DNA of 64,000 bases from Pegea sp. RAD2-039 (GCA_034620365.1 JAQGEQ010000344.1:304182-368181); one strand, 5' to 3'. Positions 11,750 to 29,638 are shown, numbered from the stretch's first letter. Numbers and translations: made by a program. The notes: generated by a model not told the origin, from the sequence alone.

Positions 11750-12770
11750 AGAATGTAGAAATTCTACTGAATGGTACTTTCCAATCTTTTAGTGAACATG
11801 TTTTTATGATTTTAATATTCTCAATTTTAAGTTTCCACAATTCTGACTTATCCTTTCCATAAAAATTTACTTTTTGAATATCAATTCGGGTTCCGTTCTC
11901 CAAGATCCTCAAGTGATCAGCTTGGCTCCACCAGTGATTATGCTCAAACTTAAAAAAATTATGCTTCAGCAAACAAACTATCTACTATATCATCAATACA
12001 GGCATTTGCAAAGCTTTTGATTCACTTTCACATCCCATTTTAGTAAAAACTCTCGGTAAAACTCACCTAACCCTTTTTAAGTTTCCAGTAGTTCTTCATA
12101 TATATGGATGATTGTTATTTAACATTGAATCGTTTTAGAAATATCATGTTCTTTTCCAACGACGCCAAACTTTTTAGTACGAAATTAGTTGCTCTTCAAT
12201 CTTCTTTAGGGTCTACTAACTTATGGCTTCAAGCTAAACAACTCAACCTTGCAACCGACAACCAATAAACAAACTTTCAAAGTTTAATCCAACATCATCT
12301 GACTTTTATCTAAAAAACAGTTTCCCAAAATCAAGTCATCAAAAACTTGTAATTATTCATCTGTCATGATTTCAAATAAACTGACCGCGTAAACTATTTG
12401 TTCAGATCTGATTTACCTACTTCATACCAAACTCATCAAAAAAGTTTTGACACTGTTAAAATTTATCACTAAATACATCCGCCTTAAATTAGTTCTTTTC
12501 CGTAAAGTTTTCTCACCTTAAAAAAGATAATATAAAACTTGAATGTGTACAATCACTAGTAGATACTAGAAAAACTTTCCCCAGCTCAATATTAAGGCTT
12601 TGAAATATTGACGCCTTTTTTCTGACCTTATCTGATGATCCCTTCGTCCTAAAAGACTCTTCATTCAAAATGAGTCAAAAGGGTCATCACAACATGAGAT
12701 TCTCCTTAGGATTGCATCACTAAATCGAAATTGGTCACTTAACAGAAATTATTTAGAAAATATGATTTAA
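11750..12770 (+). pseudogene. decayed non-LTR retrotransposon reverse transcriptase
   Basis: Translation in shifting frames gives the order of landmarks of a LINE-type reverse transcriptase. There is a VPQGSVLGP-like stretch around 11885-11910 and a degraded catalytic box FFSNDAKLFS (canonical FADDTKLF) near 12146-12178. LQSSLGSTNLWLQAKQLNL follows, as in the region after the catalytic Asp pair. Downstream pieces near 12540-12740 resemble the family's C-terminal part. Stops and frameshifts are numerous and one catalytic Asp codon is changed, so it is dead. No poly(A) tail or target-site duplication was identified. The clade (CR1, RTE or Jockey-like) cannot be told by eye. Confidence 0.6.
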
Positions 12771-13536
12771 GTAATTTCTTTGATAAATGATATATAAAAC
12801 TGCCAGCTTCTTTATTTTTCATGTTAAATTTTTGATTCACAATTTATATTTTACTTATGCCTCTACACTGTTTCTATTCTTTCTCTATTGAATATGCTAA
12901 GTATGATAGTTAAGACCTTTTCATTATTTTTCTGCTCATATTGTTTTGTTTTTGTTTGTTAAAAAAGCTTTGTAATTTGTCACTTGCAATCAAAATAAGA
13001 AAATAAATTTTGACTTTATATTTTTATATTTTGATTTAATTCATTAAATTCGTTTAATTTTTTGTAAGATAAAAGGAAATTTAAACTTGCTAAGAGGTTA
13101 AGCTTGACAAACAAACTTTTCAATAGAAAAATATTGATGCTAGTTGGTCAGCTTTAAAAACGAAATTAATAAGAAATATTATAAAAACATTTGCATTTTA
13201 GTTTTTTTAAATAAAAGTAAGATTAAAATTAACCGTGCAAAAAATGAATTTATTTATAAAAAATAACTTTGATTCATCTAAGTGGAAACGTAATAAACTG
13301 TGTTTGAAGTTAATTTTATTTACAGTAAATTAAAATAACCTTATAAAACTAATTTACCAATTAATAATTTATTTATTTATTGCAATAAATGCGAAGGAGG
13401 GAGTTAATAAATAAATTTAATTAATAAAACCTTTTTTGCTAGGCTCCCAAATAAAAAGAAGCCAATTAAAAAACTTATAGGTTTTTGTCACAAATTTTAT
13501 TTTTCGTCATTTAATATATAATAATAAAATTATAAA
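12771..13536. other. intergenic DNA upstream of LAMTOR1
   Basis: AT-rich DNA leading to the LAMTOR1 start codon. No TGACGTCA, no recognisable promoter element and no exon. Confidence 0.45.
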
Positions 13537-15105
13537 ATGGGAAACAAAACTTGTTGTCCGAAATCTGATGATGATCATTTAGTAAGATTTATTTTTGTTA
13601 GTTTTATAGACGTTTCTTTTCCCAATACATGTGCCTGTACCTTTATTATTCTTTTTGTGTTGTATTTTTTTAATATTCAACGTAAACGTACAAATCAAAA
13701 ATATTAATTAATTGCGACAACTTTCAAGTTTTCTTTTTAAATTTTATTATGATTTATCATAATTTAGAAACTATAAAGTTGACTAAATTTGAAAATATTA
13801 TTTTGTTATTTTTAATAATATTAAATGAATTTTAGATAAATGAAAGAAATTTATATTTCTAAAAATTTTAAATATGAATACTAAGTATTTGTTTCTGTAT
13901 ATTTAAAAATCATATTTTAAAAAAACTTTATTTTATCTTTAAATTTTTAGTCCTTAATAAGTTATTTTTATTTTACTTCATTTTGATTATAAATTTATCA
14001 AATTTCTTGTGATATATAAATTATAATTTATTATTTGCTGATTAGAATTAAATTATATTTTTACAACAAAGAAATTTATTTTTAATCTTTTTTTGAATTT
14101 TCTTTTTTAACAATTTTGTTTTAAAATAAAAAAATTCAGATAGAAAATTATTAAAGTGAAATTTGCCCATATTTTTTTGTCTAGACCATTTGTCAAATTA
14201 TGATTTCAAATATGGTCATATTTTCATCATTTTCATAATTAAATGGAAAGTAATATCTTAAGATGATTGTGTCTGTCATAGTGATCTTGTCATTGGGTTA
14301 CTATATTCAAGTTGACAGTCAAATAATTCAATTACAGTTTAATAACCAACTTCACATTTTTTATCATTTAAATTTCAATTATAGAGAAGATAAATTAACA
14401 AAATTGACTTTATTGATTATTTTAACCAATTTCAATTATTATTCAATCATAATATTTGAAGCCAAAATGTTTAAAGGTCAATTTTGTACTTTTTAGGATG
14501 AACGCTCACCTCTACTAGGAGGAGATAAAACTGATGCAGTGACTACAATTCAGCCTAACCTGTTAATCCGACCAGTAGAATGTCCCGACGACTCCCTGAT
14601 CTCTGAACCTCAACCTCAATCAGAGCAATCTCAACTTGGATGCATCGTCAATAATCTAGACAAGTAAAAGAACCCAATTTCAAACTTCCATTCTCATTTG
14701 CATATTTGTAGAAAAGTCATCGACATCTCAGCGTCCGAAACGATGAGGATCAGTTCTTCTGAATACATGGATCGAGTCGCACTATACAAGTTTGTATCTC
14801 GATGTGACGTCATCGGTTGTTAATGATCGCTGGTTGTCTTAGAGAAAAGTTGAGTAATCTTCCAGTATTATCTGATTTAGAAGAGTCTTTGCTTCCATCT
14901 GCATCTGATGATCCTGTTGGTGTCCTTTCACAACCTCTCATGCCTTATTCAGAAATTCTACAAGTTGGTAATTAGATATCGCGCGCTGATGACGTCATAT
15001 TGCTGTTTTCAGGTGCAGCAAATGTCTCAACAAATTGTAGATGCTTACAACGAGATTCAAATTAAATCGGATAAACCTCTTTTTATTTCGATTGCTGAAA
15101 AATGA
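13537..15105 (+). CDS. LAMTOR1: LAMTOR1 (p18), Ragulator subunit
   Basis: Lipid-anchored scaffold of the Ragulator complex, which holds Rag GTPases and mTORC1 on the lysosome. Five exons: 13537-13581, 14497-14663, 14712-14789, 14843-14963 and 15013-15105. Their phases agree and give 167 residues, against about 161 in vertebrates. The N-terminus MGNKTCCPK has the Gly2 needed for myristoylation and the adjacent Cys pair for palmitoylation. A second block, ERSPLL, resembles the family's dileucine-like lysosomal signal. The core shows VIDISA and SEYMDRVALY, matching the conserved NIIDVSA...EYMDRA segment, and the C-terminal helix includes QQMSQQIVDAYNEI. Two splice donors are unusual GTTTGT and GTTGGT, chosen because only they keep frame. 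Introns 14790-14842 and 14964-15012 each contain TGACGTCA. Intron 1 (915 nt) is AT-rich and featureless. The last codons overlap an antisense gene. Confidence 0.9.
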
Positions 15106-15479
15106 TCTTATCTTCATCTTCTTCTAGTGCAATATTTTTTCTCTGATTGTTCAGATTTTGAATCAAGTTACAAGTTTGTAGCTTTTCAAACTTTGGTGTT
15201 GAAAGATTGACAGATGAAAATACAAGCTGTTGTTCTAGTAGCTTTTCATCCAAGCGCAAATACCTAAAACATCTTTTTATAATCAATAAAACAAATGATT
15301 TAATTTCGTACTGAAACAATTTTTCATTGAAGTAGCGTCCACTGTTGTTCAAATCTAGAACAGTTTAATATAAAGCCATTTTAGTTGATTTAGCAGCTTG
15401 ACTTGTAAAAACTTAAAGTTAATTTAACGAGATATTTGTGCCTGGTAATAGAAAGTTCTGAGGATTCGCCTGCTTCTAG
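15083..15479 (-). CDS. C-terminal exons of an unidentified minus-strand gene
   Basis: Three minus-strand exons join in phase: 15479-15429, 15354-15312 and 15263-15083 (stop). They give about 90 residues including FYYQAQISHLNNSGRYFNEK, YLRLDEKLLEQQLVFSS and an acidic tail ALEEDEDKIIF. The composition suggests helical or coiled-coil structure; I do not recognise the family. The intron 15264-15311 is 48 nt, stop-free and a multiple of three, so the exons also read through as one frame. The stop lies inside the LAMTOR1 coding region, so the two genes overlap tail to tail by 23 nt. The upstream exons are unresolved; coding-like pieces occur further right on the same strand. Confidence 0.5.
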
Positions 15480-18400
15480 CTGCAAATTACCGAGAGGTAA
15501 CTCGTATCATCTAATATCATCGGTGTCGTAAAATCAAAGTTAGATTTTTGGGAATTTTATATTAAAGGAAAATATTTAGTTGAATCTCAACTAGTGCAAA
15601 ATCAGATTATACTTTGAACTTAACTTTATCCTGTCGTTTTCAGAAAGCTTCAAGAGCTTTAACTTTTAATCAGTGTATTAAATACAAGCCTCTGATTAAG
15701 TCTCGGTAAGAATCCACAAAAGGTTTCCAGTTGTTGCATCCAAATCTTCCCACTTCCTTTGTTTATAATAATATTTTTAGCAGATAAAGTTCCTTGTATC
15801 AGATTTCTGATGGATAAGCTTTGAAGTCAACAAGCTCAGAAGGCTAGTAATTTTGCAAAAAGATTCTTTTTTAGTTTTTGAAGCTTTTGCAAATCAAGTT
15901 CATCGCCAGGATTTATTTCTGTTAACCTCAATCAGTAATCGTAAATATAATATAGTTGAGAAAATAATGCCATTTTAACACTGTATACTTATTATTTCCA
16001 AAAAAAATTTAAATGAATATTTTATTTTCTCGTATAAATGAAAATACTTGATTTTGAACATATTTCTATATAATAAATATATTTAAAAATTCATTTTTTA
16101 ATTTCAAAGAAATTGTTATCATTTCATTTATCTATTTCAATCATTAAACAATTATTTTTTAGAAAGTTCATCTATTTTACAGTAAAGCTTTAACATAATC
16201 TTTCATCAAAGTTGATTTGAGTACAAATTTGTTTGAATACAAATGTTACGATATGGTGGCGGATTGATTTATACCCATGCCTTTTTATAATTGACAAAAA
16301 AACTAATTTTGACCTTGCCAAAAATTCTGTAGAACCAATCTTTATATTAAAGTCAGTTTTATTAAAAAAATCTGTTTATTGACGCATGCCTCGAAACAGA
16401 ATCTTTGTGGTGCTCAAAGATACTTTAGACTTAGATATATCGATAATTATTGACTCTTTAAAATCATAAACCAAAATAAATAAGTTTTTAATTAAGCTTT
16501 CAACTGCTTTCAGTACTGTTATAAGCAAAATAAATATTTTTAATATGATTATCATATAACAATCACCAGGTTTATATTTATTAAACTAATATTTTAATGA
16601 TGATCACATTTATAAATGATGTATCTAAAAATAGATTAAACGATTTTCAGGAATTACGAGACTGTATAGAATTTTGAATCAGGTGTTTCGGCTATTCGGT
16701 AATAAGGAATAACCGTTCTATCAACAAAAGGCCTACGCCTTTCTTAATCTAAAATGTGAGTTAACAGACTTTTTGTATTTGTTTACTAATTATTTGTTTT
16801 CCATTTCCTTCTTTATTAGTAGTCAGAACATTTTCTACTCCAAAAATATCTTTAGTGTTTAATTTTTAATCAAAATACTTTAAATAACTTAATAAGTTTA
16901 AATTTTGTTGTAAAATATTTTTTATTGTCAGCTATATGTAAAATTAAGTAACTAATATATCAAAATTTGAAAAATGTTATTTTTGAACCTTTATTTTTGA
17001 AAATATGTTTAACTTTTTCAGTTTGCTTGCAAATATTTACATTTATTTGTTATGTTTTTGTACTTTGCATGAAGCAAAATAACTTTTCTTGAATACTTCT
17101 CTTATTTCCATGATTTTAATCTTTAAGCTAAATTTTTAAATTAATTGACAAAATAATCTAAGACTTGATCTTGTTGTTGATAAATACAATTCAAGTGTAA
17201 TCTCTTTATCTTTTGATGTTAATTATATTATCATTCTAAACTTAAACTTTTTTGCTTTTCTCTTAAACTTACCTAACTTTATTGTTTTTTTAATATATTT
17301 TAAAGTATTTCAGGAAAATTCTTTTTTTCTTGATCTGTTAAAATTTTTGCTAGGTATAAACATTTTTTTTATTGACTTTTATTTCAAAGTTAACTTTACT
17401 AAAAGCCTTTAAAGGACTTTTTCTGGTTATAAATTATATTTTTATTTAATATAAAATAAATTTGCTGTTATTTGAACTATATTTTGTTATAATGTTAATT
17501 TTGTAAATGGTCTATGCTTTAATTTCTTTTTTTCTACTATTAATAGACTATTATTAGTAAAATTTCTCAAATTTCTAGTTTATATAACATTTTTGATATA
17601 TAACAACTTATCTCTTTTTATAAGTTTTCTATTCTTAGACATTTAATACAATTCATTATTAGAAATAAATTAACTTATTTTATATAAAATGGTTCTAGCA
17701 GTTGTTTTAATTTGATAAATTTTTAAATACATTAAAAAAAAATTTTCATATACTTAATTGTATTAAATGTTATAATCTTTAAGGTTATTAAAAAAATTAA
17801 ACTGATTACTAAAATGTTAAATATAGTTGATACATTTCACAATGAACATATAAAAAGATTTTATTTGAAAGAAAAGTACTCAGATCAAAAAGATAATCTG
17901 ATGAAATGCCTTTCTGAAAAGTGAATTTTCAAGCAACTGTTTATTCATTAAATATCAAATTCAAAATATTTTATATAGAAATTAATATTTAACTTACTTT
18001 AGAGATATTTAAACTTTAAGAATAAGTATTTTTGGTAATTATTTTTTCTTATTTGGTAGAGTCTGATGGTAACTGATCATAATCTAAAAGAATATCTAAA
18101 GAAATTTTCTACACAAAGTATTTTCTATTTAATTTATTTTTTATTCAACTTTTTTTGTATTAATTAAATAAATTGGAATTTTTTATATCATTATCAAATT
18201 TTAATCAAATAAATCAGTTTATTAGTAAATAATTGATTAAACTGTTTAAGTATTTTGTTAGAAAATCTTTCTATTATAATTCTTTATGATTATAATTATT
18301 TTTCATTAATCTTTTTTGTAGGTATTATAATAATAGTAGTACCTTAAAAATTAATTTTAGATTATGCTTTTTATCTTAGAATGAATTTATTCTTGATTTT

Positions 18401-19160
18401 CAATAGCTATGAATCATTATTTTTCAAACTTTTAAACTATTTTAATTTCTATTTTTGTTCTTTATTTTCTTTCAGCAATTAATTATCTTAATTGTGACTA
18501 TTATCTAAAAAAGTTCAATTTTGTAGTTTTAATGTTTATGAATAAAAAGTAGTTCTTATACAAATGCAAGTTTTATATTTTATATTCTTGTAAAACTTGG
18601 TTTAAAATTTAATTTTTGAGATCAACTTTCAGTTCATTTCTTTTATTTACTGATATTATTTGATTTTAACAACATTTTACTAAATAATTTATTTAGCAAA
18701 ATTTTTTTTGATTTCTTATTTAATAGGCTTTTTAATTTATCTTATATTTGATCAATTTTAATTTGATGATTTGTTAAGTTGAAGATATGAATCAGATTTT
18801 TTGATTAAAAAATGATTTAATCAGTAAAACTTTATCAACACTAATAAGTTTTCATGACTACTTAAAAAATTGTAAACTTTTAGTAAGTGGCTTTTTGCAT
18901 AATAAGCATTTGCGCATTTATTTGTGTTGTTCTGTAATTTTTTAGATTTAAAATCAATAGAATAGAAAAAACACAAATTTTAAATTTAGTAAATTCATTC
19001 TGATAATTACAGTTTTCAGTAAATTCTAAACTTTAGTTTAATCAACTGATTAATTATTGTGATATTAAAATTATTAAATAAGTCACAATTATTTTTTTTG
19101 TCGCAATCCAAATTTGTTTTCCATCATTATTATTTTTTGTTTTTCTTTTCTAAACAAACT
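15480..19160. other. mostly intergenic; scattered coding-like fragments to 16.8 kb
   Basis: Between 15.6 and 16.8 kb the minus strand has short open stretches that read like exons but that I could not join. One is near 15920-15835 (INPGDELDLQKLQKLKK), one near 16740-16640 (PFVDRTVIPYYRIAETPDSK, ending at a GT donor), and one open stretch of about 55 codons lies at 16335-16190. They may be upstream exons of the gene ending at 15083, or a separate decayed gene. From 16.8 to 19.16 kb the sequence is AT-rich and I see nothing in it. Confidence 0.3.
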
Positions 19161-19240
19161 TGCAAATAAAATGACGTCAGTCGATTACGTCACATCCACC
19201 AATCGATAAGCAAAACAGCCATCATCCTTGGAAACCAATA
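19161..19240. promoter_or_regulatory. CRE/CCAAT cluster, possible promoter
   Basis: A GC-richer patch in AT-rich DNA holds TGACGTCA (19172-19179), TTACGTCA (19186-19193), a CCAAT at about 19199 and a second CCAAT-like ACCAAT near 19230. This is the usual composition of a CREB/ATF plus NF-Y promoter. It lies 2.2 kb upstream of the syntaxin-1 start codon with no other plus-strand gene between, so it may drive syntaxin-1 through an unseen 5' non-coding exon. That link is inference. Confidence 0.4.
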
Positions 19241-19890
19241 ATTTAGGATGTAGTTGTTTACTAGTTGAAATATTTTGTTGATTGATCAAAAACTAATCCC
19301 TCAAATAAGGAAATAGAAGTTGAAATAGTCTCAAGATAGGAGATGAAATCGTGAATATATTTGCTTAGAAATCTTTTTTGTTACATTTCATCGAATAAAT
19401 TATTCAGCAGAAAAATGTTTAGCTGTGGGCTTTATAGGAAAAAATTCAATAAAACTTTTCCACGTCTAATGTTACTCGCTAACATATCATCCAACTTTTT
19501 ACTTTTATTTCGAGCAATCGCTACCTGTACCTTTGCTTCAATTGTTATTGGTCAAGTTAATCATTAATTTCACCTCTAAATTTGATTAATAAATTGCTTT
19601 AAATCAAATAGTTGAAATGAAATTAGTTATTTTTGTGTTTGCACATCATACGTTGAAAATGATTTCAACCCAACAATTGAGCATTGAATATTCGAAGGTG
19701 AACAGATAGCAACTGTTGTCAATATGTTAGTTGGCTTTTTATCGAATTTCTCGTTTGCTGCTGGTGGTGGTGGTCTATTCAGCTAACAGCTTGCTTCATT
19801 GTCAATTTTGTATCAAAATCACTTCGTTTCTGATTCGACTTTTGTTAGTTAAGCCACATTATTAGCATAAATATCGACTTAAACGATTAG
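19241..19890. other. unassigned DNA before minisatellite
   Basis: Moderately AT-rich sequence with one plus-strand open stretch of about 60 codons from 19361 that lacks a family signature or convincing start. It could be 5' leader of the next gene. No firm feature. Confidence 0.35.
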
Positions 19891-20542
19891 ATGTTGATGA
19901 TCGAATGTTGATGATCGGATGTTGATGATCGGATGTTGATGATCGGATGTTGATGATCAGATGTTGATGATCGGATGTTGATGATCGGATGTTGATGATC
20001 GGATGTTGATGATCGGATGTTGATGATCGGATGTTGATGATCGGATGTTGATGATCGGATGTTGATGATCGGATGTTGATGATCGGATGTTGATGATCGG
20101 ATGTTGATGATCGGATGTTGATGATCGGATGTTGATGATCAGATGTTGATGATCGGATGTTGATGATCGGATGTTGATGATCGGATGTTGATGATCGGAT
20201 GTTGATGATCGGATGTTGATGATCGGATGTTGATGATCGGATGTTGATGATCAGATGTTGATGATCAGATGTTGATGATCGGATGTTGATGATCAGATGT
20301 TATGATCGGATGTTGATGATCGGATGTTGATGATCGGATGTTGATGATCGGATGTTAATGATCAGATGTTGATGATCGGATGTTGATGATCAGATGTTGA
20401 TGATCGGATGTTGATGATCAGATGTTGATGATCAGATGTTGATGATCGGATGTTGATGATCGGATGTTGATGATCAGATGTTGATGATCGGATGTTGATG
20501 ATCGGATGTTGATGATCAGATGTTGATGATCAGATGTTGATT
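19891..20542. repeat. 14-nt minisatellite (GATCGGATGTTGAT)n, upstream copy
   Basis: About 47 head-to-tail copies of a 14-nt unit, GATCGGATGTTGAT. The main variant has A for the first G after GATC, giving GATCAGAT. One unit lacks a base near 20300. The same unit forms a larger array inside syntaxin-1 intron 3. Confidence 0.97.
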
Positions 20543-20550
20543 AAGCGGCC

Positions 20551-20781
20551 TTAATCTTGAATGTCGTCATCATCATAGCAATCATTTTCAAATTTCTCAT
20601 TCAGCAAATAGTTTGAGGTTGCTACCGATGGTGAAGTATTGATTATTCTCAACTTTCTCTACATTTTTGTCAATAATTTCGTAATTTTGTATCTAGGTTT
20701 CTTCATCTAGGATATTTGCCAACTTTTAACAAGCATTTGTTCCAATAACCGGTTTTTCTGGCACTGGTCTCCTGGGTGATG
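20551..20781 (-). CDS. possible terminal exons of a minus-strand gene
   Basis: Two minus-strand blocks join in phase 0: 20781-20731 (after TTAG, before GTTAAA) and 20658-20551 (after GTAG, ending in TAA). They give 52 residues containing CQKNRLLEQMLRKLRII, a likely helix, and an acidic end DCYDDDDIQD. The stop codon is 9 nt from the minisatellite edge. No upstream exon was found in the 600 nt to the right, so this may be a remnant. Family unknown. Confidence 0.3.
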
Positions 20782-21426
20782 CTAACCTGAAGTTTGACCT
20801 CAATTTAACGTTTTTTGTTTAATTTATTTTCTTTAGAAAATATTTTTAAATCATTTTGTTGACTATTTTCTCATTTTAATTTCTACTAAAATAAGTTTTA
20901 TTTGAAAGTTGAAACTAAATAATTGTTTCAAATTTAATTTGAATTTTGATGTAATTAGAAAAGTTGTTGATAATTGATGAGATATGATTGGTTGTTGCAG
21001 AAACAACTACTTGTAGTTAGCTAGCGTCATACAAACTATTTCCTTTTTATTTACTTGATATATAAATCATAATATTGATTGAAACGTAGAGATAGAATTT
21101 AAATAATTTGCTATTTGGTTTGCTTATTATGTGGGCAATTATAACAGACTGTTGAGGTCCTTGGTACTGTGAAGTCCACCACCTAGGCCCTCTCGATTTT
21201 ATGGATTTTTTTCACTTTTTAGATATTTAAATCATATATTTAGTTACCAAATGTTGGTCTTGTTTTTAAAAGAAATGTTTTATAAAGCAGATGTGGTTGA
21301 TTTAGTTAATGAAATAGTTAACAGATATAAATATTTTCACAGAATTGTAGTAATTGGTTAAATAACTTAAGTGATATGTAAATTTGATGAAATTTGTTTA
21401 AGAAGAATAAATATAAAGCTTTCAAC
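20782..21426. other. upstream flank of syntaxin-1
   Basis: AT-rich DNA with no gene. The last part is presumably the 5' leader of syntaxin-1; an in-frame TTG lies 33 nt upstream of the chosen ATG but nothing supports its use. Confidence 0.4.
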
Positions 21427-27134
<5,708 letters not shown>

Positions 27135-27137
27135 TCT

Positions 27138-27569
27138 TCATCTTAGAAGATCCAATCCTGTTTCATGTTCAACGTTGTCATCGTCGATATTATTTCTTGT
27201 TTTTCTACAAAATCCATAATTTTTTCTGCTGCCGCTTTCTTTATCTACTATTTTTGATTTTTTTTGCTTTTTGATCGAAGCCTCTTGTCTTTGCAATCGT
27301 TCGCTCTCTCTGTTGTAATCACGACATGATGACGTCACTGATGACGTCATTTGTCGCATGTCATTTCTGTTGTATTTGTTGTAATGAAGTTACAAAAAGT
27401 TGTTGTGATTTTGAAGTAGATACTTTAATGACGCGATTGAATCTTCCAGAAGCGAATATGTATGATCATTTGTTGCGTCATCTTCGCTGTTGTTCTTACC
27501 GGAATTCTACTTGGAACTATCAAGAAGTGATGACGTCACTACTTCCGGAATGTCTTCCTCTCGGAGCAT
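27138..27569 (-). CDS. small coiled-coil protein, unidentified
   Basis: Minus-strand gene read as three exons: 27569-27543, 27506-27394 and 27309-27138, giving 103 residues in consistent phase. The protein starts MLREEDIPE. It continues with YSLLEDSIASLKYLLQNHNN and a charged helix SERLQRQEASIKKQKKSK, then ends GLDLLR. I do not recognise a family. The second intron (27310-27393) holds two TGACGTCA copies. The first intron would be only 36 nt, shorter than others here, so the start is less certain than the rest. The stop codon is 3 nt from the syntaxin-1 stop on the other strand, so the two transcripts must overlap. Confidence 0.5.
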
Positions 27570-27658
27570 GTCGGAACAACTTCTATTTATTCCACCTCAA
27601 TTTGAGCATGTCTCTTTTTTTGTTGATGTTTAATGTTTCTTTCGCACGATTCTTCTAC

Positions 27659-27672
27659 TGATCACGTGATCA
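27659..27672. promoter_or_regulatory. TGATCACGTGATCA palindrome
   Basis: Perfect 14-nt palindrome with a central E-box CACGTG, about 90 nt upstream of the start of the minus-strand coiled-coil gene. Its TGA...TCA outline matches the TGATGACGTCATCA element. A promoter role is inferred from position only. Confidence 0.4.
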
Positions 27673-29281
27673 AGTTGAAGTGAATAAACAGAAAATCAAT
27701 CAGCGTCTTCTGGATGACAACAAGTTCGCGATACTGTTCAAGCTTCAATTATTTAAAACTTTTAATTTTTAATCGGAACACATTTTCTTTTCACCTTTTT
27801 AAAAGTATTTCCAACACCACTAAATACCACAAAAGATAGATAATAACTTGTCTTCAAGCAGTCTTGTTGGCTGAAGATGGTTAAGATGTGCGCACTAAAC
27901 AGTCTACTTTGCTTCAAACATTTTTATCATTCAACAAAATCATACAAAAAAATTAGTCAACAATTTCAACCACGTTTGGTTTAATATTTGATGATTAAAA
28001 ATAATTTTCACTTAAACTGTAAAAGTATCATTGATGAATATCTCCTAAACTATACAATAAATCCTCTAAACTTTCTCTTTATATATTTGAAATATTAACT
28101 CAAAAAAACAATAAGTTTTGTAGTTAGAAAACAATGACGTTTTAAAGAACTACAAATTTCATTGATAAAATCACTGATATTTTAAGTTGATATCTTTTCA
28201 CATGAGATCTACAAAAGTACTTTTTCAGATTCTATCATTTCATTCTAAAAGAACTCAAATTTATCAATCAGTAAATATCACAATTTAATAAGATAACAAA
28301 TTCTACCTTTTATAAACAGGATAAAGTCTATCTGCGGTTCAACAATGACATTACTAAAAAAATCGTGTAAATGCGCGAGGGAAATACCGATTACCTTCAT
28401 TTGTATACAACTGAATTTGTTGCAATCTTCAATAAGTGGAACTGATGATGATGATTAGTTCATCAAACTTAATTGTAATTTATTTAAGTAACTTCCAGTT
28501 TGATGTCTTTCATTGAAGAAGTCCTCATCTTCTTCTGAAAAACTTCCACTTTAAAATCTTGTTCTTGGGTATCCGGTTAGATCTTTCAACAAATCGTTGG
28601 ATCATCTTCCATACAAAACAAGAGCTTCAGCATATACTAGACTAGCCTGCAGCACTTCAACCTTCTTATCACCCCTACTTCCGCATACAAATCTCCTTAA
28701 GAGTATCAGTCCTGACTTACAACGCCGATCCGATAAGTTGAGATCTTCTTCGAATCAAGTTAAGAAGTCTCGAGTGAGAAGTCCCCCTCCCTGGCATCAT
28801 CTTCTAATCTTAAGCTTCTTATAAGTGTTGCTGCTTTCTAGAATGTTCCATTATAACACTTTATTATCATGGGTGCATTATAGAGTCTGTCTTACTGCTT
28901 GAAATTTCTTCCTTGATAAGAAATCCGGACATGAAATCACCTGAAAGATCTGAATGAGTATAAGTTTCAAAAAAAAAGGTCCTTGAGTAGTTGATTACAT
29001 GGTTTGAGACAACTTACAGCTTGGAAACCAAGAAAACCCATTAAAAGATTGATTTAGAATATTAGTTGTACATTAAGATCAAATAAATCAGAACTTCTTA
29101 TCTGCTACAACTAGTTGTGAAGTTTCAGACTTTTTTAATTAAATAAAATAAGTGATAGATATTTGTAATTATTGAAAGCGGTTAACGAATACTAAAAAGT
29201 TAAATTGTTTCATTTCTGTAAAATGGAACTCAGAGAGTAGAAATTATAAAAGAAATGCTGAACAGGATTCAATCAACCTGA
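27673..29281. other. intergenic DNA, no confident gene
   Basis: A plus-strand open stretch of about 75 codons from 28597 and a short ATG frame from 28346 (KKSCKCAREIP...) are seen, neither with a recognisable domain or good splice partners. The rest is AT-rich. Confidence 0.35.
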
Positions 29282-29638
29282 TGACGTCATATAGAAGATT
29301 TGATGACGTCACATCACATTGAAAGAGCCCTGTGCATGTTTGCAATGTTAGAAATTTGAAAAGTTGAAGTTTTTTAAGCAAATAAGCTTTTAATTAGGAT
29401 TTAATGAATGAAACTGATGACGTCACGTAACCATGACAACATATAAATGATTAGAAATCATAATAGAAATATGTAAAAGAACTTAATGTAGATAACATGA
29501 TGACGTCATAAATCGTGTTTTTGAATCGCGGTTTAATTGGTCACGTGCACATTTTCGAGTACTTCCGTTTGTCTATTTAGTTTTGAGGCAATTTCTTACT
29601 GACGTCAAATATGAAATTATACATATTATGTGACGTCA
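29282..29638. promoter_or_regulatory. cluster of six TGACGTCA palindromes
   Basis: Six TGACGTCA sites lie within 357 nt (first 29282-29289, last 29631-29638), four of them as TGATGACGTCA. One CACGTG-containing GTCACGTGCAC lies near 29540. No gene is adjacent within 1 kb that I can define, so target and direction are unknown. It could be an enhancer, a promoter of an unrecognised gene, or only a dense patch of the genome-wide palindrome. Confidence 0.45.

Noticed and set aside
19891..20542. CRISPR-like array
   Set aside because: Repeats are contiguous 14-mers without spacers, in a eukaryotic genome.
27326..27661. Plus-strand open frame of about 110 codons starting MMTSLMTS
   Set aside because: The minus strand of the same DNA gives three exons with agreeing phases and protein-like composition; the plus frame starts in the palindrome and has no family resemblance.
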